From: Sipunculus nudus
Taxonomy: Eukaryota; Annelida; Sipuncula; Golfingiida; Sipunculidae
Assembly (NCBI GenBank): GCA_026874595.1
Contig: CM049315.1
Coordinates: 65,869,916 to 65,933,915 of the forward strand
Reading direction: 5' to 3'
DNA length: 64,000 bases
In this document: piece by piece, positions 1 to 12,783 of the stretch
Position numbering within the stretch: position 1 is the first letter of the stretch
Layout: every line of letters begins with the position of its first letter
The notes under the pieces: model-generated
Databases searched by the model: none
Told to the model about the DNA's origin: nothing
What the model saw: only the letters and a program-made list of their open reading frames with translations
Translations under genes and position numbers: made by a program

Positions 1-412
1 ACGAGCTCTCTCAGGTTTGTTCAAATGGTTTGGGTTCGATGAATTTTGGCCAAGTAACAGGAGCTTAAACTGAGTCATTTGGCCAAGTAAGCATACTAAC
101 AAAATAATCTCAGAAACGACAGGAGCTTGCATCATAAATTTTTTTGTAAATGTTGGTCACATGACTTATATTTAAAATTGAGGTTTTTGTGGCGCCACCT
201 ACATCGACCTGTTTTTACGGGCGAAAACCTCCTAATTTTTGCCTCTTTCAGCTAAAAAATGTTCTGAGATGAAACTGACAAGCTGAATGGATTAATTTTT
301 CACAGAAATTATCTTAGGGCAGCGTTCTCTCAGTTTTGTAGAAAAAATGGGTTCATTGATTTTTGGTAGAGTGATAGAAAGCTGAAGTTTGTTTTGTGGC
401 CAAGTAAGCCTA
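1..412 (+). repeat. Diverged direct repeat, ~320-bp period
   Basis: 1-95 and ~322-412 share TCTCTCAG…TTTG, GGGTTC…GAT and GGCCAAGTAAGC words. Only about 1.3 units are inside the window, so the array probably continues to the left. Confidence 0.4.
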
Positions 413-1190
413 TATCTATTTGAGGGCTGCAATAGTCTTCTTCTGAAAAACTGTTGTTTCTACTTCTGTAATATTGTACAAAAAATTGATTTTTTTTTTA
501 TAATCATTGGAGCCTAAACAAGGATATGATTGTGAGATACTTTGGTAAACAATATCTAGTAGATTTATTGTTGAAACTGACTGAGCTCTGTTGGTAAATA
601 AACAGAGCTGTACAGGCAACATAAATAATTGGTGTCCATATCCAGTTTATGTGTACAATACACCAATGAATATAATATATCTGTATTCTGATTTTGCTTT
701 CAATGCTTTCATCTGTTATTATTCTTAACATTTTGTTATTATTCTTAACATTTTGATATAAAAATCTTATGAATATGCAGCTTGAAAAAGCAGTGTAGCC
801 AAAAGCTTTCAGTTTGTGTAAACAGATTTGGCAACATGACAAATTTATGTTTGTATCTATAAATTGCTTGGCAGAATGCCAACTATTTCAGATTTGGCAA
901 CAGGCCAAATTTCAATCTGGATCTATTTATATTTATAGCTTTGGAATACTGCCAACTGTATCAGATTTTGCAACAGGTCAAGAGTTCACTCAGTGCAGCC
1001 AGGTACAGGTATAGAATTCACTCAGTGCAGTAGTTGCAGCTGGCAATTAGCTTCGTTTGACTTGGGGCAACTGCTTGCCTCAGCTAAGCTTGGTCAGCCC
1101 AGTGCACCTTACTGAAATGAAGTTTCGTGTATCGGCCTGAAATGTTGGCCTGTCCTTGCATCTTTGATGGCTTTACCATAAACAAGACTC
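413..1190. other. Non-coding, short tandem block at 0.82-0.99 kb
   Basis: AT-rich without supported genes. Near 822, 889 and 961 a ~70-bp unit starting CAGATTTGGCAACA recurs about three times. Short open frames here have no coding character. Confidence 0.5.
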
Positions 1191-1560
1191 CTTGCGCCAC
1201 CTACAGTAATTTTTGCACAGTGTATGTCCCTTCTTATTTCTCAGGAAGGATATGGTTTATCCGCCTGAAATTGGGCATATATATATATATACATCTCGGA
1301 TAGCTGCGTCTTATAGAAGACTGATGGCGCCACTTACATTACTTTTTGCACAGCGCATGTCCCTGCGTATTTCATATCAGCCTGAAATTTTGCATGACCA
1401 TACATCTCGGATAGTTTTGTTGTATACAAGACTTTGGGCACCACCTAATATTGTTTTTGGGTTTCATGCATCTGTGCTCATAGCCCAAAAATGGTTTGTT
1501 GGCGCCACCTACAATCATTTTGTGTTGTGTACATCCATGATAGTATTTCAGGAGTGACGT
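1191..1560 (+). repeat. ~110-130 bp tandem repeat with GGCGCCACCTAC
   Basis: GCGCCACCTAC-like starts at about 1195, 1326, 1437 and 1500, followed by TTTTTGCACAG and CATCTCGGATAG words. The 114-codon frame across it is repeat-derived. Confidence 0.5.
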
Positions 1561-2010
1561 TTGTGTAATTGGTGCTTATACTCTGGTACTTGCATTGTAC
1601 ATATACATGTCACACATGTACTTGAAAAGTATATCCCATTGCACAGATTCGCATTAGGCCTGTAGGCCTTGTTTAAACGTGCACTGTTAAGAGGACATTT
1701 TCTGGCATTGTCACATAAACTGTGAGGTTCTGCTCCTGAACTATTATTCTCTTAAAAGATTTTGCGAATGTTTCAGCTCAACGGGGGCGCGCGCGCCACT
1801 GAATCGGCTATGGAATGTACGACCTTGAGGGTAAGGTCAAGGTTAAAAATAAATATATGGGGCAAATCTTTAACCTAAGACTAATATAATGTCCAAATTT
1901 CAGTTTTCAAAATCAGAAACTTTGCAGATCTAAAGCAAGCAGAAAATGACACAAGAAAAATAGAAAAAAAAGTTTAACAAAATTTTAAATCAATGGTTTT
2001 GCACCAAGTG

Positions 2011-2902
2011 GGAATAAACTAGGTCAACCCACATTAAAGTGTAACCCGATATAGATATAGAAATGAACTAGGTCAACCCACAAAAAGTGTAACCCAATAT
2101 AGATATAGAAATAAACTAGGTCCACCCAGAATAAAGTGTAACCGAATATTGATGTAGAAATAAACTAGGTACACCCACAATTAAGTTTAACCAAATATTG
2201 ATATAGAAATAAACTAGGTCAACCCACAATAAAGTGTAACCAAATATGGATATAGAAATAAACTAGGTCCACCCACAATAAAGTGCAACCCAGTATTGAT
2301 ATAGAAATGAACAAGGTCCACCCACAATTAAGTGTAACCCAATATAGATAAAGAAAGAAACTAGGTCAACCCACAATAAAGTGTTACCAAATATGGATAT
2401 AGAAATAAACTATGTCAACCCACAATAAATTGTAACCCAATATGGATATAGAAATAAACTATGTCAACCCACAATAAATTGTAACCCAATATGGATATAG
2501 AAATAAACTAGGTCCACCCAGAATAAAGTGTAACTCAATATTGATATAGAAATAAACTAGGTACACCCACGTTAAGATGTAACCCAATATGGATATAGAA
2601 AGAAACTAGTCCACCCACAATAAAGTGTAACCCAGAATAGATATAAAAATCAACTAGGTCCACCGCCAATGAAGTGTAACCCAATATAGATATAGAAATC
2701 AACTAGGTCCACCCACAATAAAGTGTAACCCAATATAGATATTGATAGAAACTAGGTCCTCCACAATAAAATGTAACCCAATATAGATTGAGAAATAAAC
2801 TAGGTCAACCCACAATAAAGTGTAACCCGATATGGATATAGAAATAAACATATCAACCCACAATAAAGTGTTACCAAATATGGATACAGAAATAAACTCC
2901 CA
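2011..2902 (+). repeat. 49-bp minisatellite
   Basis: About 18 units of the pattern AAACTAGGTCAACCCACAAT, then AAAGTGTAACCCAATATGGA, then TATAGAAAT. Period 48-50 bp, moderate divergence, head to tail, ending at AAATAAACTCCC. Not coding. Confidence 0.9.
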
Positions 2903-3780
2903 AACCCCTATATTAGCCTCTCCTTCCTACTGGGCAGGTAGGAAAAAAAAAAAAAAGTAACAGGAAGATATTTAAGCACAACCAACTATGAATGTCTCTT
3001 TGAGTGTAGTTCACTCTAATAAATACAATTAACTGATGACAGATCACGTTATATTAGGGTATTTTTAGTTGATTTGACAAGTTTGTTATACATAAGTAAG
3101 GCATACTATGCCATTGTTTGAAAATCAAACCGTAGAGCGAGTTGTGTCATCCTTTATGCATGTCGTAAAAACGGCCCTCTTTTTCGTGCTATTTTGCCGA
3201 TAAAACGGCACTCTTTCATTATATTTTCATAAATTCTCTCCAGTTTCTCTGCTCTTAATTTAACAATTATCATGGATCATCACGCTCAGCTGACTGACGC
3301 GTTGGTTGTGTCTGTGATAATAGATGCAGTTTTGTATTTGGTACTGGTTGTTCTGAGTGCTACAGCCTGAGTCCCGTGGGGCCAACAGAGACAGGGTCAA
3401 GCCGAACGAAGGCGAGTTTACCTGCGGCCGCCGCCAAAATGTCTTAAGCTAAAGTGAGCCGACATCTAAGAAAAATGAAAGATGGAAAAGATGAAACCCA
3501 CAAATAAAACTAATTTGGCACTGTTACTTTAAGTTGTAGTCCGCTCGTAAGGACTCATTGTAAGGCCCATTGTAGTTCTCCGCCTACAGTCGAGCCTAAT
3601 AACTCACATATCGTAACCCAGAGGCCAGAACTATAACTTTAACAACATTTACAGGGATGTGATATTATGTGGGCTCCAATTAAAGTTGCGGTTCCTATTA
3701 GGCTTTTGATTATTGTTTGATCATTAATTTGCTGGCTGGCGTTGGGTGGCCGGCTCGCATAAAATCAAGTAATCACATAA

Positions 3781-3783
<3 letters not shown>
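2903..3783. other. Intergenic, no gene seen
   Basis: An A-run at 2943, then unique-looking sequence. 3.27 kb carries ATCACGCTCAGCTGACTGAC, a possible left terminus of the composite family. No splice-bounded open frame was found. Confidence 0.4.

Positions 3784-3847
<64 letters not shown>
3784..3847. repeat. (AT)n microsatellite
   Basis: An uninterrupted AT run of about 32 dinucleotides. Confidence 0.95.
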
Positions 3848-3848
<1 letters not shown>

Positions 3849-4329
3849 GTCAGCAAAACGTGTTTGGTCCGCTTTTTATGTCATCCTGGAACAATATTGT
3901 ATAACACATAAAGGTATAATTAATTACCCTTAAAAATTGATAACCAACTTGCTTTAAATTATGTTTACTTTGCAACATCGCCATATTGACGCAAATTACA
4001 AGCAATTTTAAGCTGCCGACTTTTTGCCAAGCCAAGCCGAGCCACGTAAGTCGACGAAAGTCAGCCAAGTAACTTCCACGCCAGCCATGCACAATTAGTG
4101 GCTGACCCGGCTCCAAGCTCTACTGAGGGCACTCTGCATAAACTTGTAATAAACTTGAATTCGTGTAATTCACGAGGTCATGGTGATTAAATTACCCATG
4201 TGCAGGTAGTGTTATGCCCCTCCCCCACTTTTTGCTTATTAAATGAATGTGATTTTTTTCATTAAAAATATAGGCTGAAACTGCAAATAGTAAAGAAATA
4301 TAAGTCGAGCCCAGCATTTGAAAAACGAT

Positions 4330-5826
4330 GCGTCACAGTATCGCAAATTTTCTGAAGTATCAATGAAAGCCAGTGTAAATAAACGTAAAAAAAGCAAAAT
4401 TACAGGTGATACCACTCTTCATCAGGAACTGATAAAAAAAGTTGATTCAATAAACGTATTAAGTTACAGAGAATGCACCAGGTGAACCACAGCTTGAAAA
4501 CTGCCATTTAATGGTATAAAAAATAGAGTAAAGCATGCGTGAAAATAGAAATCATATAGGTGGCGTCACTAGTCTTTTAAAATTTATGAAAACAATATAT
4601 GACAAAAAAGGACCCCAGGTTTCAGCACACTAGATGGAGCCACAGCTGAAAAAAATCCTGTAATTTGGCAGTCTCAAAACAAACAAAGGGGGAAAATGAG
4701 TGAAAAATAGAAAACAATACAGGTTGTGCTGCATGTTTTCAGCAACTGCTAAAATCGGTCAATATATCTGTAAAGTTTCATGACACCAGGTGAAACCACA
4801 ACTGAGAAACTGGTAGGATTGGTGTTATTTGACGGTCTCAAGAATAGAGGGGGGGGGGACATGACCAGTGAACACACCAGGTTTCAGGACACTTGATAAA
4901 CTAGAGATAATGACACCAGTCGCTGTAATTTGACAGTTCAAAAATAGATGAATACATGCTTCTGGAACTGGTATAACTAGTCATGATCAATAAACATACA
5001 AGGTTTTAAGACACCAGGTGAAATCATACCTGAAAAATACAAAAATACTGATACAATCGGTATAAATTGACGGTCTAAGAATAAAGAAAAAAGGGGGAAA
5101 AATAGAAAAGGGCAGGCAGTGCCACCAGTCTTCAGGAAATGATGAAACAATTAATGATTGGTAGCACACCAGTCTTCAGCACACTGGATGAAATCACAAA
5201 TGAGAAACTGACACAGTCTCTGTAATTTGGCAGTCTAAAAAAGAGGAACAAAATAGGTAAACAATAGGATAACATATAGGTGGAACCGCAAGTCCTCAGC
5301 AACTGCTAAAACTAGTCATGATTAATGCATTTACAGTTTCAACCACAGCTGAGAAACTGATATAATTGGTTTCACAAATTCAGGGAAAAATCGTGAAAAA
5401 TGAAAAACCTACAGGTGGTGGCGGCACCAGTCTTCCGGAACCGATGAAACTAAACATAATCAAGGGCAACAACCGGTTTCAGGAATTAGATATAACTACG
5501 CCAGAGAAACTTACACATTTGCTGTAAGTTGGCAGTCTCAAAAAGTGGCGCCACCAGTCCTAAGGAACTGCTAAAACTAATTATGATCATTTAATATATA
5601 AAAGGTTTCAGAACACAAGAAGAAACCATAGCTGAGAAACTGATATAATCGGTGTCATCTGAAAGAATAGAAAATAGGACTTTCCAGGATGTAAAGTTAG
5701 AATTTTCTTGGCTTTACGGCTGTGATTTGTGCTCTGTTAATGGACGGCCGGACGACCGGACGGGCGACGAACAAAGCCTGATCGCTATAGCACAGATGAC
5801 ATACAATCAGCTTGGCTAAAAAAACT
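4330..5826 (+). mobile_element. ~130-170 bp tandem units ending in the shared terminus (copy 1)
   Basis: Diverged tandem units carry a (G)GTGGCGCCACCAGTCTTCAG-like start, then AACTGATGAAACTAGTCATG-like, ACAAGGTTTCAGGACACCAG-like and GAGAAACTGATATAATCGGT-like words. Starts of units are near 4562, 4726, 5117, 5280, 5421 and 5547. The block ends at 5720-5826 with GTGCTCTGTTAATGGACGGC and GATCGCTATAGCACAGATGA, the terminus of the family. The left end may be at ~3270 (CATCACGCTCAGCTGA). No coding. Confidence 0.55.
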
Positions 5827-6028
5827 ATTATTCTGGTAGAAAAAAAAGAAATTCAATGGAATTAAAAACGTATACATACGCACTTATGCACTTCATGACA
5901 TTATTTTTATTAATTTATAGCTTAATGCTAGTTTTGGTTTTTTACCAATGGAAATCGAATCTTTGGTTGGGATAACAGAGAACAGATGTTATGGCATGTG
6001 TTTTAAGGAGTATTGTGGTTAAATTTAC

Positions 6029-6143
6029 CATGATGGTCTTTGAGTTGTAGATGTTCTTATTGAAGTCTAGGAACTCGTTGAAATCCGCCCTCATGTTCAG
6101 ATACATCTCCATCAGCGAGAACTCCTGAGTCTCTGTCACATAC
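6029..6143 (-). CDS. Gene B exon 3 (CNBD2-like)
   Basis: A 115-bp exon (one base completing Arg from exon 2, then 38 codons), outgoing phase 0. Acceptor TTTCATTATTACAG and donor GTAAAT on the minus strand. It encodes Tyr-Val-Thr-Glu-Thr-Gln-Glu-Phe, Met-Glu-Met-Tyr-Leu and Phe-Asn-Lys-Asn-Ile-Tyr, ending Lys-Thr-Ile-Met. The continuous peptide from exon 2, …Met-Lys-Arg-Tyr-Val-Thr-Glu-Thr-Gln-Glu, is convincing protein. No later exon of gene B, including the expected cyclic nucleotide-binding domain, could be found in 1-6028, so the gene continues off the left edge with another intron longer than 6 kb. Confidence 0.6.
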
Positions 6144-6599
6144 CTGTAATAATGAAAATATGATCAAGTACGTACAAAATATATACAATAGCTACATTAA
6201 TATAATGATATATTATTATTATAAAGGCATTAATAATATTGATAACAATAATAATAACAACAATAACAACAATAATATAAATAATGGTATAACCTACAAT
6301 GGTCTGTTAGTGCCATGAAAAAAAAGAGTAGTGCACAACGGAAAAAATATTGCGCACGTGATTTGGCACGACTTATTTACTCGTTCGCATGACGTATTTT
6401 CTCGTGCGCTCGCCTAAAGGCGGTTTCACACCGGATGCGTGCGAACGAATATGACACGAACAAATATTTCTGTCGTTCCGACTAAAAAACTGTCGCATCC
6501 GAGATTTTATTCACACCAAATCCGAACGATATTTTAAGCTTCCGGTCAATTATATTTCGTATCCGAAATTCGGGGTCGACAGCCACATGGGCAAAATGG

Positions 6600-6789
6600 C
6601 ATATATATATATATATATATATATGTATATTTATAAATATATATATGTGTATATATATCATATATTTTTACATGTGTATATATGTATATTTATATATATA
6701 TATGTATATATATATTATATATATGCATGTGTCTATATATAAAAATATATCTTATATTTATACATGTGTATATATGTATATTTATATAT
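6600..6789. repeat. AT/GTAT-rich microsatellite split by the solo LTR
   Basis: ATATATGTATATTTATATAT-type sequence. The same type resumes at 7549-7680 after the solo LTR, so it was one tract before insertion. Confidence 0.85.
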
Positions 6790-7548
6790 TGTTACGGAAC
6801 CTAATATAAACAGATCACGTATGCGTGATGAAGACAAATTTTGTAATGGAGATAAAAACAAATCAGATTCTGTAACACTAGGCAGCGTGAAATGTCTAGG
6901 GGAATGAATAAAGAAGTCAGTGTTTTTTTGTTAACAAATGACTATAATTTATTCTTAAAACAACCCAAACAATACAATACACTAATCAATACAATTATAC
7001 AGTAAAACAGCGGTATAGCAACAAGTCAATACAATCACATAGAAATATAATGGTACAGTACCTGGATACCAACACCATCACAACGGTAAGTCCTTTATAT
7101 GTAAACTCTCGGAGAATGACAGTCCAGAGGTAGTTCTTGCAACAAAATAGAAAGTAAACTGAAGTCCAAATGCATAAAATCCAGGAGAAAGTCTTTGAAA
7201 ATGTATAATTGCCGCATTCGTCGGATAATGTCTTAAAATCTGACACACGCTTCTGCGTCCGCTGGAATCTGCTCTGCTGTCTGCCCTCTGGTTCTAAAAA
7301 ACAGCCCCTTTATATACCTTCTTGCCTCCAGCCGGGAATTTTCCACTTCTCGAACAGTCTATAAGATCTTGCACAACACAGTCTACACGCGCCTCACGAA
7401 TTCTCTAGAAAAACAGCGCTGTGTATCTCCACACACCAGGCTCATCACGTGAATCACGACAAGGCGAGAAAACCCGAGAAAGCGGCCGGGAAGAGCGCTA
7501 CAACATGAGTTACGCCCGTGCCACACAATAAAAAGAGCTCCTGTAACA
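6790..7548 (-). mobile_element. Solo LTR, same family as 45.5 kb
   Basis: 759 bp, minus orientation, with the same TGTTAC/GTAACA ends. It matches the 45496-46336 LTR along its length, most clearly in the last ~140 bp (including ATTCCCCTAGACAT and CTAGTGTTACAGAATCTGAT) and around the promoter (TATATAAAGGGGCTG here). It inserted into an AT microsatellite, flanked by ATAT on both sides (6786-6789 and 7549-7552), consistent with the 4-bp duplication of the other copy. The ~80-codon open frame inside is an LTR shadow. Confidence 0.85.
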
Positions 7549-7680
7549 ATATACGTATATGGATAAATATATATTATATATATGTTTATATATATTATAT
7601 ATACATATATATTATATAAACATATAGGTTTATATATATTATATATGTATATATATATGTATATATATATATATACACCT
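7549..7680. repeat. AT-rich microsatellite, right part
   Basis: Continuation of the tract at 6600-6789 on the other side of the solo LTR. Confidence 0.85.
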
Positions 7681-7911
7681 TTTAGCGTATGTATAATACA
7701 CAATTTAATTCAGTAACGTCTATATGTCAAATTTCAAATATATCCACTAAATACATTTCAAATAATTGCAATGCCTTGGTATAAGGTTTTAGAAAATAAA
7801 CTATTATGTTTCCAATATAAATTAATTATAAACCAGGTTTAGATGTATATTATAATCAAATTATAAATTGAACCAAAGTATATAATTTTAATTATTGAAA
7901 TGTTTCATTTG

Positions 7912-7966
<55 letters not shown>

Positions 7967-8239
7967 GTAAATATTATTCTCTGAATAGCAGGGGGAGTGG
8001 GGATGATTACAATGATTATCCCCCCCCCGCCAAAAAATGGTGGGGGGATCGATAATTAATAATATTTTTAAAATAATATTTTGTCTTATGGGACAAGCGG
8101 GCCACCATAATAACATGTCATTGCACACGAAGAAAGACTTTTCAAATATTTATGATAAACAGATATGGCTTGCTTACTTGGCTATTCTCCATTGAAGATT
8201 AACTCATATTACCGAACGCCTGACGATCCTTTTGCTAGA

Positions 8240-8276
<37 letters not shown>

Positions 8277-8888
8277 TGTATAATACATACGCTAAAAGGT
8301 ATATATATATATCTATGTGACAAAGTAAAGATATAAAGTGAATGATTCGCGTGATCAGTCCCGTTTTAGGAATGACATAAGCATTTAACACTATGTATAA
8401 AAGTTTCTTGTACAGCTGTGCCTTGGTAACCCATTATGAGTACTCGGAATATAAATGGTTTATTCACTACTTGAGTGTATAGAAACCACTTGACCTAGAG
8501 GGTGTGTTATCTCTTTGCCTGGCAACAAGTGCCGCTCTACCTCTAATGATCATTAAACATGTTTCTTGTCGTACTTTTCTCAAGACTATTATGGGAATAT
8601 ATAGTTTTCCATTAGTAATACCAGCCAAGTCGTAAACAGTCTCGGCTAGACCCTTATCGCAATTCCACAAAGGGAACTATAATCTTTCCAATCCTATGTG
8701 TGGTGTTTGTCTCTGTTTGTGGCTGGCCGTAGTGGTTTTCATTTGGCTAACATTTTGTATACCAGCCTGTTTCCGCGTGTCCGCCATTTGATTTTTTAGT
8801 GAGTGGGTGCAGACCTTTGATCTGGTTGAGCGCAGATGTATAGCTTTTAATCTCTCAGGATCATTTTAGCCATGGACTGAAGGGTTGG
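7681..8888. other. Intergenic with AT microsatellites
   Basis: (AT)n tracts at about 7912-7966 and 8239-8273. The rest shows no supported gene. TACGCTAAAAGGTATATATA near 8288 resembles the minus strand of 7675-7690, a small inverted duplication around AT tracts. Confidence 0.5.
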
Positions 8889-9748
8889 TGTCACATCCCC
8901 GAAGGCATGGACACAGGTTCTTTCAAACGGTAAACCCAACCGGCTGAAACTCACACATTAACTTCAAAAGATGAAAAAGACATGAGTAAACAAATCAATA
9001 ATGATATATTAAAAATAATCTCACAATTCGCTGGAGATGCGTTCCGCACATATGCATCGGCGATCTCTATAATCTGTTTAATTACATAAAAGCGCAGAGT
9101 CCTGTTTACTCTTGAATGTTCACTACACGCGAGGTATTTAGTTGTTTACGCTGCTCCTGGTCACATGACCGACGCACGTCACAATGGAATGTCTGCTACC
9201 AGTTCAGTCCGCTCACAATTTGTATAAACAGGGACTTTCCAGCGCTCCACGCCACTAAACAACATAGTTCTCCACTGAAGTACGCACTCACCCTTCAAGG
9301 CAAAGTCCAGAAAGCACTGACAGTTAGGCTCACAACCGTCTCTGTCAGAACACGTAAGAAATGTCTTTCACATCAGGTGACTCCTGGATACAACCAGCAC
9401 TATGTAACTGAATATGCCACTGTGAACGACAATATTCAGTACCATTCACAATTCGCATATATATTGTCCTGGCCTGTTACTGGACCTCGCCAACGGTAGT
9501 ACCACATCGCCGGATAACCGGCCCTTCGGTAATTACGATATCCACACTCCCAAGTCCGTTAGAGAGGATCTACGTGGTTTTCCTCAGACCCTGACGTTTT
9601 ACGCTCAGAAACATCGTCTCTAAGCTGAACAGACAATACCGGAGCCTCCTCTAGATCAGTGAAAAACGGCCAGACTCCACTTTCTGACGCGCTGAACCAG
9701 GAGTTTTTCCAGCATCCACCGCTTATATACGTCTGCTGACGTTACACA
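8889..9748 (-). mobile_element. Probable solo LTR, different family
   Basis: Read on the minus strand this 860-bp block starts TGTGTAACGTCAGC and ends GGGGATGTGACA, TG…CA with similar ends. It has a TATATAAG box about 20 bp from the left end, which is unusually close. GC is higher than the flanks. No exact target duplication is visible (TTGG left, TTCG right), so boundaries may be off by some bases. The 127-codon plus-strand open frame inside (9116-9499) has no recognisable protein and is treated as non-coding. Confidence 0.45.
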
Positions 9749-10034
9749 TTCGTTTAGCCTATCGTCTCATACAATTATGCAGCTTGTCATTAATTGCTTG
9801 AATACTAAAATGGACACACCCCCAGAGCAAAACATGTGGAAAAAATCAGGTATGCAGTTGCGCTGCCTTTGAAGTCTACAATAAATAATGTTACTAAAGG
9901 AACCGAATTTGGTTGGTTGGTCTGATGGGCAGACAGTTATATATGCAATGTCAGCATTATTCATGGAGATTCGCATGTCTGTTCAACTTCAATGAGCTAA
10001 TTCCTCCGATCAATAGGATCCACAGGTGATATAA

Positions 10035-11805
10035 GGGAGAGAGAACGTCGACTATATCAGTCTATATCAGACCTATCACACCGAACCAACCAGTTACTTG
10101 CCTCAGATCAGTCCAATCAGCTATCTTTGGACCTATCACACAAAACCAATCAGTAACCTGGCTCAGATCAGTCTAATCAGCTATCTTTACACCTATCACA
10201 CCAAGCCCACCAGTTACCTGCCTAAATCTAAGTATAATCAGCTAACCTATCATACCAAGCCAACTAGTTACCTGGCTCAGATCAGTCAAATCAGCTATCT
10301 TTTCACCTATCACACCAAGCCAACCAGTTACCTGGCTCAGATCAGTCTAATCAGCTATCTTTGGACCTAACACACGAAACCAATCAGTAACCTGGCTCAG
10401 ATCAGTCTAATCAGCTATCTTTACACCTATCACACCAAGCCAACCAGTTACCTGCCTAAATCTAAGTATAATCAGCTAACCTATCATACCAAGCCAACTA
10501 GTTACCTGGCTCAGATCAGTCAAATCAGCTATCTTTTCACCTATCACACCAAGCCAACCAGTTACCTGGCTCAGATCAGTCTAATCAGCTATCTTTGGAC
10601 CTAACACACGAAACCAATCAGTAACCTGGCTCAGATCAGTCTAATCAGCTGTCTTGAGACCCATCACACCAAGCCAACCAGTTACCATGCACAATCTGAG
10701 TATAATCAGCTATCTTTGACCTATCATACCAGGCCAACCAGTTACCTGGCTCAGATTAGTTTAATCAGCTGTCTTGAGACCCATCACACCAAGCCAACCA
10801 GTTACCATGCACAATCTGAGTATAATCAGCTATCTTTGACCTATCATACCAGGCCAACCAGTTACCTGGCTCAGATTAGTTTAATCAGCTGTCTTGAGAC
10901 CCATCACACCAAGCCAACCAGTTACCATGCACAATCTGAGTATAATCAGCTATCTTTGACCTATCATACCAGGCCAACCAGTTACCTGGCTCAGATCAGT
11001 CCAATAAGCTATCTTTAGCGCTATGACACCAAGCCAACCAGTTACCTGGCTCAGATCAGTCCAATAAGCTATCTTTAGGCCTATCACACCAAGCCAATCA
11101 GTAACCTGGCTCAGATCAGTCTAATCAGCTATCTTTGGACCTAACACACGAAACCAATCAGTAACCTGGCTCAGATCAGTCTAATCAGCTGTCTTGAGAC
11201 CCATCATACCAAGCCAACCAGTTACCTGGATCAGATCAGTCCAATCAGCTATCTTTGGACCTAACACACGAAACCAATCAGTAACCTGGCTCAGATCAGT
11301 CCAATAAGCTGTCTTTAGACCTATCACACCCAGCCAACAAGTTACCTGGCTCAGTTCAGTCTAATCAGCTGTCCTGAGACCCATTACACCAAGCCAACCA
11401 GTTACCATGCGCAATCTGAGTATAATCAGCTATCTTTGACCTATCATACCAGGCCAACCAGTAACCTGGCTCAGATCAGTCGAACCAGCTATGTTTGGAC
11501 CTATCACCCAAAGCAAACCAGTAACCTGGCTCAGATCAGTCTAATCAGCTGTCTTTGGACCTTTCACATAAGCTAACCGGTTACCTGGTTCAGATCAGTA
11601 TAATCAGCTATCTTTGGACATATCACTGCAAGCCACCCAATAACTTGGCTCAGAACAGACTAATCAGCTATCTTTGGACCTATCACACCAAGCCAACCAG
11701 TGCCCTGGCTAAGATTAGTCCCATCGGCTATCTTTGGACCTTTCACACCAAGCCGACCAGTTACCTGGCTCAGATTAGTCTAATCAGCTATCTTTGGACC
11801 AATCG
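10035..11805 (+). repeat. 60-bp minisatellite with 120- and ~235-bp sub-periods
   Basis: About 29 units built of ACCTATCACACCAAGCCAAC, CAGTTACCTGGCTCAGATCA, GTCTAATCAGCTATCTTTGG. A two-unit (120-bp) block is repeated three times at ~10.65-10.99 kb, and a ~235-bp block recurs from 10.13 to 10.60 kb. Because 60 is a multiple of 3, frames stay open for up to 138 codons; codons repeat with the DNA and there is no sign of selection for protein. Confidence 0.95.
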
Positions 11806-12190
11806 ATCTTCTAAGTATTCTAATTGGATGGAGCTTCAAGTATTCAAATTTGCTGGAACATCAAGTATCCAATTGACTGGAGCTTCAAGTATTCAAATTG
11901 GCTGGAGCATCAAGTATCCAATTGGCTGGAGCATCAGGTATTCTTATTGGCTGGAGCATCAAGTATTCTAATTGGCTGGAGCGTCAAGTATTCTAATTGG
12001 CTGGTGCATCAAGTATTCTGGAGCCTAAAGTATTTTTATTGGCTGGAGCATCAAGTATTCTAATTGGCTGGAGCATCAAGTATTCTAATTGGCTGGAGCA
12101 TGAAGTATTCTAATTGGCTGGAGCATCAAATACTCTTATTGGCTGGTGCATCAGTATGCTGGAGCACCATTTATTCTAATTGGCGATCCA
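11806..12190 (+). repeat. 25-bp minisatellite
   Basis: About 15 units of ATTCTAATTGGCTGGAGCAT plus CAAGT, directly joined to the 60-bp array. Two open frames over it are repeat-derived. Confidence 0.9.
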
Positions 12191-12783
12191 TTATTTAACA
12201 CACATTTGTGCTCAGTCGTACCAGATCACGACTGATAATTAATTGAAGTTCCACTTTCAGAAATAGATATTTTTCTCTGATTTCAAGATTTTATAGTGCA
12301 GATACAAACGTTAAATTTTACGATTAGTGAATCTAATTCATAACATAAGTTCTCCTACCCTTAAATTGTGTTTTTTTAAGGGACTTTAAGGGACGACTAG
12401 TGGTATGTAGCCAAGAGGGTACCAAAGGAGGTCATACCCCCCTCCCCGCCAACCCTATTGATCATGAAATACTCGGGACAAAATCTCCACAAAATAAATA
12501 TCTGCTAAGAAAACATAAAAATATCATTCATTTTACATCAGATTCCACTGCTTTACAATATGTCTGCAACATTTTATACATAGAAAGATATGTAAACAAA
12601 TGATTGAGAAGTTGATAGTAACTGTTTTCGCACATTTGTGCTGTGGCAACTGTTTTGTTGTACTGAACATGTTACAAGAATACAAAATGTTGTAGGCTGA
12701 TTCTCGGCAGAATTAAAAATTTTATTAAATTTCAATCTTAACTCTCTCGCACGAACACACACACATATGTATACTATCTATGG
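12191..12783. other. Intergenic, no gene seen
   Basis: AT-rich sequence with a duplicated TTTAAGGGACTTTAAGGGAC at 12376 and a short CA tract at 12752. No exon or RNA gene recognised. Confidence 0.4.

Noticed and set aside
9116-9499. 127-codon plus-strand frame
   Set aside because: It lies antisense in a probable LTR, with no domain and no splice signals.
10098-11971. Plus-strand frames of 90, 100 and 138 codons
   Set aside because: They follow the 60-bp array because its period is a multiple of three; the peptide merely repeats with the DNA and frames break at each indel.
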